A program made the translations under genes and the position numbers. The notes under the pieces were generated by a model. It searched no databases, was not told where the DNA came from, and worked only from the letters and a program-made list of their open reading frames with translations. From Monomorium pharaonis (taxonomy: Eukaryota; Arthropoda; Insecta; Hymenoptera; Formicidae): 64,000 bases of DNA. The stretch spans positions 23,578,774 through 23,642,773 of the forward strand of contig NC_050468.1 of the NCBI RefSeq assembly GCF_013373865.1. The letters run 5' to 3'. This document shows, piece by piece, positions 25,601 to 36,600 of the stretch (position 1 is its first letter; every line of letters begins with the position of its first letter).

Positions 25601-25668
25601 ATCGCCTCCTTTAGGATGTCACCGACGTCCGGTACCCTCCCAGAAACGCGGATCACTTCTCCCATCAT
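2861..25668 (-). CDS. BTB/POZ-domain protein, two-exon model with 21.5-kb intron
   Basis: Two minus-strand exons, 25668-25501 and 4033-2861, join in phase 0 and encode 446 residues. The donor is CTTCAG|gtcagt and the acceptor tttacag|GAAG. The join rebuilds a BTB/POZ domain at about residues 19-135: FADVALCCPGGQRFLAHRLV (28-47), then SAASPYLQ|EVLL across the junction, then LLGFVYTGSATVP and a closing helix LDAFLRAAEALRI. BTB domains dimerise and, in insects, commonly sit at the N-terminus of transcriptional regulators. After the domain I see no zinc finger, pipsqueak HTH or kelch repeat, only a polar tail rich in S, R, P and Y. The ATG is preceded in frame by a TGA, so the start is good unless an upstream exon splices in nearby. 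The 3' end is uncertain because a strong internal donor lies at 2966/2965. I cannot name the orthologue. Domain call is firm; function beyond protein-protein interaction is unknown. Confidence 0.85.
6716..7480. repeat. Degenerate repeat array (irregular units)
   Basis: Similar AT-rich text recurs at least three times in the same order, with units beginning near 6735, 7000 and 7183: TTTTTACATAAATC, then ATTTGTTTG, then GAAATATTCAAC, then GAAATYCACGATYTT. Within the first unit a segment of about 43 bases at 6816-6858 is nearly duplicated at 6878-6919 (AACTTTTATTTTTAACTTTT in both). No coding potential. Confidence 0.6.
8392..8585. mobile_element. Small inverted-repeat element (MITE-like), 194 bp
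   Basis: The ends are imperfect inverted repeats of about 35 bases starting CACTGAGAAAAAA on the left and, read inward from the right, CACTAAGAAAAAA, followed by matching TTAACTTGAC/TTAATTTGAC and AATTTTTTCAA. The interior is AT-rich and non-coding. The right flank begins TA; the left flank is TG, so a TA target duplication is not clean. A non-autonomous Tc1/mariner-type element is likely. Confidence 0.6.
8647..8934. mobile_element. MITE-like element with TA target site, 288 bp
   Basis: Bounded by TA on both sides. Left end CACTAACAAAAA, right end (inward) CACTGAAAAATA, with further inverted similarity such as TATTTGTGACTAT versus TATTTGCGATTAT. The interior is AT-rich and non-coding. It sits 60 bases from another element with the same CACTGA-type terminus, suggesting one family. 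TA duplication points to Tc1/mariner mobilisation. Confidence 0.6.
9593..9637. promoter_or_regulatory. Cluster of three CACGTG E-boxes
   Basis: Canonical CACGTG hexamers occur at 9593-9598, 9616-9621 and 9632-9637. The last two are set in near-repeated GTCAACGTCACGTG/GTCAACATCACGTG text, the third overlapping a TGACG half-site on the complementary strand. The cluster is at the edge of a GC-richer intronic patch (9.05-9.65 kb). CACGTG is bound by bHLH factors such as Clock/Cycle and Myc/Max; which one acts here is unknown. Confidence 0.4.
9895..10250. repeat. Inverted and direct repeat cluster
   Basis: The stretch 9895-9960 matches the reverse complement of 10144-10200, including ATGATCGAAAGTGAGAGATA in both arms and CAAAAYRTG/GAAAY text toward the outer ends. 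Separately, GAATCGAGTGTCGATATTG at 10046 recurs directly as GAATCGATTGTCGGTATTG at 10226. This may be a decayed mobile element or a rearranged regulatory block. Confidence 0.55.
13380..14400 (+). repeat. Two tandem copies of a dispersed repeat, period 472
   Basis: The word GTAGGTAGTA starts at 13469 and again at 13941. After each come the same segments in order: a CTTTTCTTT tract, TTAATGTATATG, CCTTTCACTT, AAAACGTTTT, TTTATACAA, CCGCAAGACGCAACATATA, a TTAGAT motif and ATTTTATGAGAAAA. More diverged copies lie at 16.0-16.25 kb (reverse) and 53.3-53.5 kb (forward). No open frame; family unknown. Confidence 0.75.
14580..14760. repeat. Dispersed repeat copy (partner at about 2.5 kb)
   Basis: Second copy of the element described at 2500-2650, same orientation, diverged by substitutions and small indels. 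Shared anchors are ACCG...AACGGC, AAGAATTAGAAAATGTG versus AGGAATTAGAAAATATA, and AATATTAYTT. Confidence 0.5.
16020..16255 (-). repeat. Reverse-orientation copy of the 13.4-kb repeat
   Basis: Read on the minus strand it shows the family order: TTTTCACTTTGATGTAAAG, TTGATTTGCAAAT, TGTTTTGCAAGACGCAACAT, TAGGTTACTTAATT, AGATCGATTTCATAATGC. It is separate from the tandem pair, so the family moves or is dispersed rather than being only a local duplication. Confidence 0.65.
17344..17486. mobile_element. Small inverted-repeat element, 143 bp
   Basis: Left end GCCGGTTCCAACTTCTTGG; right end read inward GGCGGTTGTTCCAACTTCTTG. Inside, further inverted similarity includes TATCTATC/AGATAGATA words. No coding sequence. 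It looks like a MITE, but no clear target duplication was found. Confidence 0.55.
18191..18444. mobile_element. Palindromic MITE with about 105-bp inverted repeats and TA target site
   Basis: Flanked by TA on each side. The left arm starts CATGGAGAGAATTTTCTCTT and the right arm (inward) CACGGAGAAAATTTTCTCTT. The match continues for about 100 bases through AAAATTTAC, ATAATGTGTGAC and AAGGAATTTTACTATACTTT. Almost the whole 254-bp element is palindromic and could fold into one long hairpin. A Tc1/mariner-type non-autonomous element is the likely class. Confidence 0.8.
22294..22515 (+). pseudogene. hAT transposase C-terminal dimerisation fragment
   Basis: The frame reads YLSRMARNFLSISATSVPSE and then RLFSRVALFIRNDRNKMNDD, continuing to a hydrophobic LLCLQFW. 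This is the classic hAT C-terminal dimerisation signature (SIPATSVPSERLFS, then RNRL-like and a leucine-rich end). The N-terminal zinc finger and catalytic core are missing, and no ATG suits the frame upstream. It is a remnant inside the element at 21334-22809. Confidence 0.8.
22612..22639. repeat. (CA)n microsatellite
   Basis: An uninterrupted CA dinucleotide run of about 14 units, inside the hAT remnant. Confidence 0.9.
23100..23720. repeat. Three diverged tandem units of about 210 bp
   Basis: Anchors recur three times: GATATAACGACTAATAATTG at 23144, GATATAACGATCAATAATTG at 23357 and GATACGTAAGATTAATAATT at 23562. Each is followed by a GATAACA-like word, TCAGTGATGTT/TCAAGTGACGTT/TCGAGTGTCGTT, and AATTAAAGGGAA or a variant. 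Spacings are 213 and 205. No coding potential; it could be an old minisatellite or a repeated regulatory module. Confidence 0.7.
25501..25668 (-). CDS. BTB gene, coding exon 1 (N-terminal half of BTB domain)
   Basis: This exon encodes 56 residues, from MMGEVIRV to SAASPYLQ, and ends on a complete CAG codon before gtcagt. It holds the first BTB strand and helix with the conserved D (FADV) and AHRLVLSAASPYL signature. A TGA lies in frame two codons upstream of the first ATG. An ag dinucleotide lies just before that TGA, so a 5'-UTR splice acceptor here is also possible. Confidence 0.85.
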
Positions 25669-26990
25669 ACCTCACTTGTTTATGATCAATGACGATCGCC
25701 CGAGACACTCGCGGAAATACGCACTCCCCGTCGAAAGTCCTTGGCTATTTCATTTGCATGCGACTTTGCGGCTCTTGGGAAAGATTATCTTTGCAAAACT
25801 TCGAAAGTTCTTAACGACTGCTCTTCAGTCGAATTGTCGTTGTCCATTCCACCGCTTTAGCTTTCACGTAAAACCACCTTCCGGGGAAATTCGCGGAGCT
25901 CTTTAAATCTTGGAATATCCTTTTTCTCTCTTCACTCATTCGAGAGAAAAGCTCCTTTTATTTTTTTTCCTCGATCAAGTTCAGTCCGTTTTACGACGCC
26001 ATTCTTGTTGCAGAAGATATGCGCGTCAATTCGGTGCGATTAATAATTATTGATTACCGAATACCATTTGCAACGGAACGCCCGCACCGTTTTCGGGAAT
26101 TTTCACGGGCTCTTGTTGACGCGCGATCGATCGAATCGCATTAACAAGTGACATCTGTTGACTCTGTTGCGCGAGGCTGACTTATGGTCATATAATTATT
26201 CGCATTTGTCAGCGATAACGGTGTTGGCATCCGCTGTCACATCGTCATTGTATAAGATTTATGACTGGCCGCAATTTTTTTTTGCTCGCTTTTCGATCGT
26301 GCTTTTAATTCACCGTTAAAATTGGCTCGATAATCAGCGGGTTGAGCCAATCGGAATATTCCCAGCAAATTCCGCTCATAATTTATACCCATTAATTAAT
26401 CTTCTTTCTGGTCGCCGACCCCTCTGTCTGTAGTTACCAAAATCGGATAAGTCTTCCTAGGAGTGCAAACTAGCAAAAACTCGATATCTCTCCGGGATCT
26501 TCAACGTAGGCGATTCTTCTCGTTTACATTAACAAAAAATTGCGTTATATTCTGAGGAATATAAACGATCTTGTCGTACATATGTAAATTAAAAGAATAT
26601 TTAACGCTATCAATTTTTATCGTTCATCTTTTTCGTTACATTTTCCGTATACATTATTTGTGCGACACGGGTGTCTTAAAGTTTGTTTCCTTCGCCAGAG
26701 AAAGCCCGGAAAATCCGCACGGCGTGGAAAAACGTGGCCCGTCTCTACTCTCGTCAAGTAAATCACAACGTCGTCTCTCTCCGCGTCATTGTTCGCGTTT
26801 CACAAAGTTTCCCGATCGACCGCACCGTCCGGCCGTCGTTCCTACAACATTGATACATCTTTAATAAGGCGCTTTCGTTGACCAACATGCGCGCAACTCG
26901 TCGTTCTTCTTTGCGGTCCTGTAAACTCTCGAGAGAGATAGACTCTTGAGGTTTTCCTTCCTTCGACCGCATGCGCTTTTTGCGGGCACG
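25669..26990. other. Region upstream of BTB exon 1, no gene seen
   Basis: Moderate GC with many short open frames on both strands, none recognisable. 5'-UTR exons of the BTB gene may lie here or in the CpG-rich stretch beyond. Confidence 0.4.
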
Positions 26991-28200
26991 CTCCGCGGTC
27001 GCGCTCGGTATATTACGCGATACTCCCGATAATTCCGCCAGAATGCAGTCGGACGAATCGATTTCACGACAAATTTATACGCCGCCCGGGGGAACACCGC
27101 CGCTTCGCACACACGTCGGCCCGTCCTGGTGCCCGCCGCTTAATGAGCGCCGGGCCGACTCTTCTTCTCGATCGCTGCTCCTCCTCAGGGGACCGTCGTC
27201 GCAAGCAATTAGCGGATCTTCGAAATCACCCGGGGGAGGGCGTGCACTTTTTCTCACGCCGCGGATGCGCCTTCTACTTTTCGCTCGTCCACCTCGTTAT
27301 GTCGACATTGTCACGTTGTCCCTCGTAAAAACGTTCCGCGATACCCAGTGGTTTCGATTCTACGCGAATGTTTCTGAATCGGGAAGTTCAGTGAAGATTT
27401 GGAGAATATGTGTCTCTCTTCCGATGTATTAATTTAACTAATTCGTGAATAATCGACAATTTCAAGCGTCCATTTGTTTTAATCAGCGCCGAAGAAACGT
27501 AATCGAATCGAATCAATCAACCGCTTCATTCTTCCAGAAGTCAGATCAGTCTGATTCAACGATTAGTCCCTGATCAAAGCAGTCAGCCAATTCACGATCT
27601 CGTTAAAATGAAACTTTATTTATTCTAAAAGTAGTCTCATTTATCCCCGGATATCTGACAATTGGATCTAAGTGTCAAAATGTAGCGTGATCTCGTGATC
27701 TCGAGGCCGCATTTACGAAAGCAGATACGATGGATGGCCGGCCCATCGGATCTACGGAGGAGAATTCGTGAGATTCGTCAGCAGCGAATGGATCCGCGAT
27801 TCTCGGGCCGCATTCTCGCCGGTACTCGCGGATACCCCGCTCGGCATCTCAATCGGATTCGCGAATTCGCGAATCTCAAGCTCCCTTCCGGACGGCCGGC
27901 CCGTTCCGTATTCGTGCGCTCGCGCTCAGCTCGCTCGCGGCGCTCAGCTCGCGCGAGGGGAACCCGTCGCTGAACGACTCAGCAGGGCGACTGCCACCTG
28001 AAACGCTCAGGTGAGCAGAGACCACCTCTGCCACCGCGAGAGTGGTCTCGCCGACGAGATCGGAGAGAGCACTCGCAGGGAACTCCTCCCATATCTCCCT
28101 GTTCTATCCCCCCCCCTTCTTCCATTTCGAAGCGGAGTGCACCTGCGTGCACTCGTCCCACGTATATACGTAAACGCACGCATCCGCGCTTGGTTTACAA
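26990..28200. promoter_or_regulatory. CpG-rich island, candidate promoter of the BTB gene
   Basis: This is the longest CpG-dense stretch between genes, and it lies upstream of BTB exon 1 in that gene's direction. Overlapping open frames on both strands are GC-driven shadows. At 28010/28011 there is an excellent plus-strand donor, CTCAG|gtgagc, so a plus-strand first exon is also possible. No TATA box is obvious. Confidence 0.4.
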
Positions 28201-29766
28201 TTGATTTCCAATCACGTTAAAATGAGCGAAATGATGGCGGACGCGACCTTTTCAGTTTTCTTTTTCGAGCACGTAAAATCACCTCGATTTCGATTTTTCA
28301 TGCGCGGTTGTCAGAAGTTCGATATAAAAATAATCGATCGATCGATCGAAAAAAAATAAAGGTAAAACTTGAAAGGTAAAAATGCGACTTGTCGTATTCC
28401 GAGATGAGGACAAAGGCTTAAGTTTCATGCATTGGAGATGAATCGCCAACGGCTCGTCTGGGAATGTAGATTGTGCAGACAATTAGGATTCATCTCAGAT
28501 CGTTTGGCCTCGTACCAATCGCTTTCTTACTGGAAACCGTAGACAAATGAAATGTAGAGATCTCAGTTTGCTTGACGTTGAAATAAATTGCGGCGTGAAA
28601 TATACGGAAATATACTCTAATATGCTGAACATTCTGATTCCTATACAAGGCGATTCAAATGTATTTCATCAATTCGCAGTGTTAGAAACAGAAATGTGAA
28701 TCAATGGATAAATTCTGCTAAGAAAACCGTTGTGCGAACAATACAAATATATAATTATTTATTTCTTTAATTTTTAAGTCATTAAATATTCAGTTAGTCA
28801 TTCGATTAATTTTTATCCATTAATTTTAAACCAATTTGAGAATTATCCATGCTTTTTAATATTTAAAAATAAATTTTATTTCTTAAAGAATGTCTATTGT
28901 TTCGCCATTTCCGTGGAGCAAATAGGCAAGTAGACGATGAGGAGAGAAAAGGCAACATCATACAGTTAGTCTTCGGAGAAAAATTGAATTCTACATTGCG
29001 AAAACACGTGCATCTCGTGTTTGAAACTACATGTACGCGTTATGGTCCTATTACTTGTAGAAAGGTAAGCGCAGATAGAACTAGGATTATATCAAAAGCA
29101 ATGCGCGAGAGAACGCGCGGCCGCTTCGCGCGGGAATTCGTGTGGTAATGTCAGCTGTCAGTGAATTAAACGGATAATCGTTAGCACGTTATGTTTGTAA
29201 TCGACGAGTATGGCATAGTACGAGAACATCGAAATCAAAAGAATGAACGGGATTTTCTGCGATATCACTCACCGACAGCCTGTTTATCAAACATAATGGA
29301 CTAATAATACCAATTGGTATTAGTATACATATGAAAAGTAAAGTGTGCAATTTTTTCTTTAGTTCCATATAGAAAGTGAGAAATTTACAAAAGTTTGTGC
29401 AATCAAAGACTAAATTATGTATATAAAGATTTAGTTATATAATTAAACGATCTAGAAATTAATAAAGGCTAGTTTGATGAAAAAGCGTAGAAATTAGAAA
29501 ATTTAAAATTTTCCTCGCGAATGGCACCCTAAAAACATTTGATTTAAAAAAATGCAGACATGCGTTCAGGAGAAACAGAAAATTGGCAGCATCAGCTTGT
29601 AAAACGTTTTAAGAATTGTGTATTTTTATTGTATTTCCCCCCATTCCAGAAAAAAACGTAGAAGACCTTACAACTTGAACACATTTCGTAAATTGAGAAC
29701 ATCTAACTTTTGACCACGTTCTTAGATACATTAGATGTTTATGAAAGCGAAAAATTTTTTCTCTAT

Positions 29767-30223
29767 TTTAATCAGTGTATTATCACTGATTTGCAACGGT
29801 ATACTTATAGCTATGATAATTAGTGAGTATTCACTGTTTTTTAATTATTTTTACTTTAAAATGAGTGCATAATCACTGAAAGGTCAGTATATTAATTTCA
29901 CTGATTAACAAAAGTTATAAGTATGCCACGGAAAATCATTGTATTTTCACTGATTTCACTGATTTTTTACTATTGTAATTTAGAGAACAGGATCCAAAAT
30001 ATAAAAATTATAGAAAAAGGAAATTGTATTTTTTAAATAAAATTAATGCAAATATACTGCATTTTAGTAATATATTTATAACTTATCAATTAGTCGACTC
30101 CACTGTTTTCAGTGATAATATACTAATTCTGATAGTTACTAAAATACAATGGACATTCACTGATTATCACAGTCATAAGTGTAGCACTACAAATCAGTGA
30201 ATAATACGCTGATTTTCATTTTA
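29767..30223. mobile_element. Inverted-repeat element packed with CACTGATT motifs
   Basis: The left end reads AATCAGTGTATTATCACTGA and the right end inward AATCAGCGTATTATTCACTG. The match continues through GATTTG, TATACTTAT/TACACTTATG and TGATAATTAGTGA/TGATAATCAGTGA for about 70 bases. Inside the left half is a second inverted pair (GGTATACTTATAGC near 29799 and AAGTTATAAGTATGCC near 29909). CACTGATT or its complement occurs many times throughout. No coding sequence; class unknown. Confidence 0.7.
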
Positions 30224-32532
30224 AGAGTAAAGTTATGAGAGATCTATTTATTCTATATAAAATTGTATTTTTGTAAGATTTTATATTTTTTATTAGGATT
30301 ATTGTGCAAGAAAGATTGAAAAACACACACGCTGAATCACATAAGTATTAGAATTCTTATAAATTGCAATGGAACTGAAGATGTAATTATACACCTTTTA
30401 TTCACTTGCCGGTACATGGCAATTACCGTAGTGTTCCTATAAAGAACTAGTGTATATAATTAATCTGCTATTAATGGATCAAAATGTCTAATGAATTTAA
30501 ATTTAATCTTCTGATTTATCATCATTTACGTTCAAAGATCTTAATCAAAGTAACATAATTAATCTTACGTTTTCACATACGTTTTATATATTATATGTAT
30601 TACTTGAAGGAAAAGGATTTTAAAATCATATTTATAATTTATTGAGATAATTATTTAATTCTATATTTATCAAATTGCGTTACACGGGAAATCTAAAAGT
30701 TCATTGACTTTCATTCTGAATTAAAGTTTCTCGTTTTTATACCACAGTCTGTTATTTCTCTTATTTTTATTATTCAGAATTTTTTAAGATTTGGCGAAAG
30801 TCAAATAAAATTGAAAGATTAAAATTAATAGTCTCTATCAAGGAATTAACTGCTAAACAACTGATATTATCTTTTAACATCTTACACGTTATATTTGCGA
30901 AAGTTTTGCAATCGTAGCACAGCAATATTTTATCGCGCAAAAATGACTTCGCGACAGAGAACTTCTGCAAGAGATCGCGATAGTGATACATACTTGGATT
31001 CTTATCTGGCTAGAGAGAGAATGTAAATCGGTACCGAATTAGGGAGTGTCTAAGATAGAAATGACATGTCGGATATCATTAGCTCGGTTTCCTTGATTCT
31101 AAAATTATGACACACGTATGTACACGCGCGCGAGTGATGATAACGGTATCAGTGTGTGTGTGTGTGATTGCATACTTTGGTCTGTATACGTCCTATACGA
31201 TATATTCTAGGAACCATAAACACACACATGTCGAATTTTAATATCTTTTCGTTTATGACTGCGATATATTTTTTTACACCGGCAATTACACGCCTCGTTG
31301 CGTAGAAATATCATCCTTTTATCTGATTGACGAATTCCAATGGGGATTGTTCTTGATGAAATTTTGTAAAAATCGATTTGATGCACGCATCAAATTATCA
31401 ATATAATCATTAATAGCATTGAGAAAATACATTATATCGCTGTAGGGGAGTTGCCAAGTGCATAGTACTTAAATTAAGTTTTTTAAAATTATATTTCTCA
31501 TTTTATACTGATATGTACGCAAATGAATGTTGAAAATTGTATTTTGATGTTTTATGTATATATTTTGATAACATTTAATCTTTTATTAATAATAAATTTA
31601 TTTATTATGTCTTTTAGCAATGTACTGCAAACTAAAACGCACAACTAAATCGCATCTGATTGCTTTCGTTCCTTTTAAATTGTATAAAAATATTGAATTT
31701 GTGAATTGAAATAATTAAGAATAAAAAAAAAATCATTAACTAATACTTATTTTATTGCTAATTTATCAATAAAGAATCAAACATTTAATAATTAATAATT
31801 TAATAACTATAATACATAATGATAATAATAAATTAAAGTAAGGAAACTTTGAAAATAAATCAGTTTGTGCGATGGTTTTTCTGTCTTTAAACATATTTTT
31901 TGTACTTAAAAATCGAACCGACCGTATCGTGATGTTCACATGCAACGTAATTAAGTTTTTCTATCGCGAATCATTAATTGACCTCGTGCTTGTTCAAAAG
32001 TACGGGTAGTAGTTAGCCGTAAGCTAAGTTAAGCCGTAATGAATGTTAATGAAAAAATTCGTTTGACGCGATGTCCATCATTGCTAGTTCGTTATAGTGT
32101 GATTATAGATGTGAGAACGACGCTACTTCCGGCCGTATTATCTTAAGACCAAATGAGGGAAATCGATCTCTCCCTCCGTCAAATTGATGAACCCGACCTA
32201 CGTGTGTGACGGATGATGATGGAGGACGAGCTGAAACTGTTGCCGCTACTTCGAAGTCATCCAAAGAGCGATACATTATAACGGCACAAGTGTGAAGGCT
32301 GAAACGAGTTCCTTGAAAGTTTCGAACGTCGAACATGATGATGCCGTCCGTTTACTCAATGCACGAAAGATGGACTTGAAAAAAATCGTAAGAAAAAACG
32401 TTACATTACATATTCATAAATGGTGTGCATGGTCTTCTGAAAATCTATTTCATTAGGATGTTTATTATTTATCTGAAAGTAAAAGTCCGTATATACATTA
32501 ATATTAATTTAATTAACTTAATATTCAAGAAC

Positions 32533-32588
32533 TGCATACAATATATATTTTATTAGATAATGCATACAATATATATTTTATTAGATAA
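32533..32588. repeat. Perfect 28-bp tandem duplication
   Basis: TGCATACAATATATATTTTA plus 8 further bases occurs twice back to back with no mismatch, indicating a recent duplication. Confidence 0.9.
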
Positions 32589-33161
32589 ATACATTAAAAT
32601 AAAAAGTTAAACTAAAAATAAAAAATTACATTAATAAAATTTTACAATTATCTCCAAGTTTTTATCTTAATTCTATCAACATTTAATGAAACATAAAGAG
32701 TAATAAACGGAAAGTAGTTCAAAATTAAATAACTAATAATATAAGTAATTGAGAAAATAAAGTAAATTAATTTGCACTATTCTGCAGATGAAAATCCAAT
32801 CATTTTTGCGAACAAGCAATGTAGAAACAAAAAAGTAGAGATTAATAATGAAAAGGATAAATTTTTAAAAAAACTTTTCAGAAACAGCAAGTGCCGAATT
32901 ATTTATTTTCTTTATCTCATTCTTTTTATCAGATCTTTATTATATCAATTTTTTAAATAAAAATTTATTATTTCTGGGATATAGAGAAAATAAAAGTGGA
33001 CTCTTACATAAGCCTATATGATTTTTGATAATGCTTCGTGATTCTTAAACAATATCTGTGCCGAAATACTTCGGACAACAGGATAACAGAGTGTCACGTG
33101 TACAAACACGATAACTATCTCTAGTATTTTATTTTATTTAAAGATTTAATTAGTCAACTTA

Positions 33162-33671
33162 CAGTACCGACCAAAATTATATCACCTTTAGTTTTTTTTA
33201 AGCATAACTTGTTTTAAAGTACACGGATCTTTACCATATCATAATATGTTTTGATGGCAAGTATATCTTACTGAAGAAATAACTTTTCATCAATTTATTT
33301 GAAATAATAAACTTTGGTCGCATCGTAACATTAACAAGTGCATACAAATGCTTTAAAAATAAACAACAAATCCATAATTTATATTGTACAACTCTAGTAC
33401 TTTGTAGCAAAACCTTGGCATCGATTACAGTTTGGCAGCGTGACACGAAAAACAGAGATAGCAAAAATGTGCGATTTTCAAAAAATTAATCAAAAATTTT
33501 AAAATCATGGTATATTTTGTCAAATCTTATTACACTTCATGCACAAGATGCATATGCTGCTAGATGTCTACTATAAAATTTTTAGCGTATTTGATGCACC
33601 TTGACAAAAGTTATACTTAAAAAAATCTGGTTACACTTAAAAAAAGGTGATATAATTCTGGCCGGTATCTA
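33162..33671 (-). mobile_element. Deleted Tc1-like transposon
   Basis: Bounded by TA on both sides. The left terminus CAGTACCGACCAAAATTATA pairs with the right terminus read inward, TAGATACCGGCCAGAATTAT, both continuing ATCACCTTT. These are classic Tc1-family ends. A minus-strand frame carries a transposase tail. At 510 bp it is about a third of the usual length of a Tc1 element, so most of the transposase is gone. Confidence 0.8.
33231..33464 (-). pseudogene. Tc1 transposase C-terminal remnant
   Basis: The translated stretch SRCQTVIDAKVLLQSTRVVQ resembles the end of Tc1 transposases, where an RCQAVI-A-KGG-TKY-type motif closes the protein. The DDE catalytic core is absent. It lies inside, and in the same orientation as, the Tc1-like element at 33162-33671. 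Confidence 0.6.
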
Positions 33672-36600
33672 TAGTCAACTAACCCTATCTCTCCTATATT
33701 TTATAGCAACTTAACAGACAGTAATGATTAGATTAAGAAGATCGAGAAAATTCTTTTTTCTTATACCATCAGATCTAGTCAGAAAAATACATTTAACAAA
33801 TTTAGAAACGTGATTAATCATCTAAATTTTACTCGACAAAAATGTCAAAATAATGCCGGGATAATTACACGAACAGCTTTTCGAAAGGTTTAGTTGGATG
33901 AAAAGTTACTATCTCTCTTTAATAGAACGAATCTATAATTAAAAAATTTTTGAAAATTTGAACAAATTGGCTACAACTTCTCGATCATTTATTAATTTCG
34001 ATAGTTAATTTTTTAAGAAGATAACTGAAAAACTGCTTTATTTCATATCTCTTCTATTCCATATCTCCAGAAAATAGTTTCGAATAAATTATGCCGATTG
34101 AATACTTAATTAGTATTTAAAGTTAATACTTTAAAAAATGAACATACATTTTCACGTTTTACATTTCACGTTTTTATTTTCTCCTCAAAAAGTTATAGGT
34201 ATCTTAGATTACATTTTTTTGTTTTACATACATAAAACGTTTTTCTTCCTTTTTTAGATTTATAAAATTTTTAAATCCATCCGTCTTACAATTTACATGT
34301 ACTCTCTTGAAGAGAACTTTCCATCGGTTAAAATTTTACAGAAAGGGACGATCACATATATTATACGCATTACCGGCTACATCGTAATTACATCTGCTGA
34401 GAGGTTCTTGGGAAAATGCATAACGGTGGAAATTGTATGATAAATCTACGATGTAGAAAATAACGGGGACTGTAGATGATCCTGAGAGAATCCGAGACCC
34501 GAATTCGAACGATCCGACTGCGCATCTCTATCGAGCTTGCTCGCGGCAGAAGAAACGGCGGCGCGCAGGCTTCGGCTCACCGTTGTTTGCCCGCATGTGA
34601 ATAAAAATCTCATCGATCATCGCCGGTGAAACACGCGGCACGGCAAACAGACATTTGCACAACACGCGCGTGCCGGCCGCGTGTGGAGCAACGCTTGCTC
34701 GTTCGGAACGGGGCACGTGGTCCCGCCATCGCTAAATCCATTAGCACACGCGGAGAGAACGTTTTCCAGGCTGGTTATCGGGCAAATATTGTTCTGCGCT
34801 CGGTTACCGTTTTACCCACACACACACGCCACTTCTGCTGACACTGTTTCGTACTACATCATATGCTATCACGTCTGTCAGGGGTTCCCAAAGGAACGTC
34901 TCATAATAGAGAGTAGCTTAATCCTTAGTAAACATAATCCATCTTTCATACACACAATAAAAACATCATTTTTATATACTTTGTGCCGCTCCTTTATGTC
35001 TGATAGAGTTCTTAAACTTTAATTTAACTATTATTTATGTACATATCGTTTATTTGCAACAACGACATAACTATAAAAAAAAAAACAAGTTTTTTTCAAA
35101 AAATGAGTTTTGAATCATTAAAAAATCATGAAAATAATATTATGTATTAACTCTTTATTCACAGTGCACTAAATTCTATTATATTTGTCTATTATAAAAA
35201 TAAATCTGATGAAAGCAACTTTTTTTGACATTTCTGAAAATGAAGCAAAATTTTCTTTTTTCATCTTTTTTTCAATTTTAGAAGATTAGTTACGTCATTC
35301 TTAGTATCAGTAATAAAAATTCTAAAGATCTGTTTTTCTTTTGCATATAACTCAAAATATCAATTTTTACTACACGTAAGTTTATTCCGAAGTCAATTTT
35401 CATTACTTTTACAAATATTAAATATAATTGAGTGACTCCTATATATTCCAACATCTTAAGGCATTTATATGGTTGTGCATTTAAAAAAGAATTATAAATG
35501 CTATTAACTAATAATCGAAAATACTTCAAAGAGAAAAAAATGTGCACATGGAAAAAACGATTTTACCGAAATACAGATTTGAAAATTACGTGAAACCTTT
35601 AAAAAAAATTATTATATTGGCCATTTAAAAATATTTCAGAATGTCAAATATTTTGTAGCAATTTTGTCATACTTGACCATCTTAATTATTTTGATGGTTC
35701 TCAACATAAAATTATTTCCTGATTTATATATCTATAGTTAGATAAAATAAAATTATACTTCTCGTGCCAGACACAAATAATGTTTTAAATGAAGAATGTA
35801 TTGAATGTTAAATGTACAAAATTATAACATATTAAAGTTTCAACTCCAACGTTAAGAAACCCTAGTGGCGCACTTCGATTCATTAATCCAAGAATTGAAG
35901 TTTAAAATATAACAATCTTGTTTGATTAGTAACAATTTAAGAATGATGTTAATGATATTTCGTAGATAAGATAACGTAAGCCTCCTCGAGAGTTTCACGA
36001 GAAATGTCAACTCACTCTTTACGTTTAAATATACGACACGTTTCAGAAATAGAAATGGAGATACGTTTGGCGCGAAGCACGTGCCATTCTTATCTGTCCT
36101 TGTAATATTCACTGGTTTATTATTACTCTCACTTGTGCGGTTTGGGAGCTGCTGCTTTAAATGCAACCGGGCGACGATGGTGACGACGCAATTTCAAAGT
36201 ACCTGTCGTTTAGCGCTTCTCTCTTTGCACAAGGCTGTAACTTAAAAATCCGCGACCGCACAGCTGGGTAAGATATCGAGTTCCTCTTGGCGACCGGGAT
36301 CTCGCGCTTTTTCTCGTCGCGCGCACAGATACGATTTCTTCGGATAGGATTATTCTCACCTTTCTAACCATTTCTCTAATTTATTTCCTGCACCTTCGCA
36401 AAAGTATCTGACCAGCGAGGAGATTAATCTGTGCGCGTATCGGCGAATCTTTTGCTAGGTAAAATATTCGCGCATTTACCTCTCACATTCTTCTACCGAA
36501 TACCATGCGAAATTGATTTTGTTACATAAACAAATTATTGCTCTACATCTCAAAACTACTCTCTCAAAAAATAATACGAGAAATCGAATTAATAATTTAG

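Noticed and set aside
26971..28220. Many open frames on both strands
   Set aside because: CpG island composition suppresses stops; none resembles a protein.
28897..29148. 83-codon plus-strand open frame
   Set aside because: Ordinary composition but no family match and no splice context.
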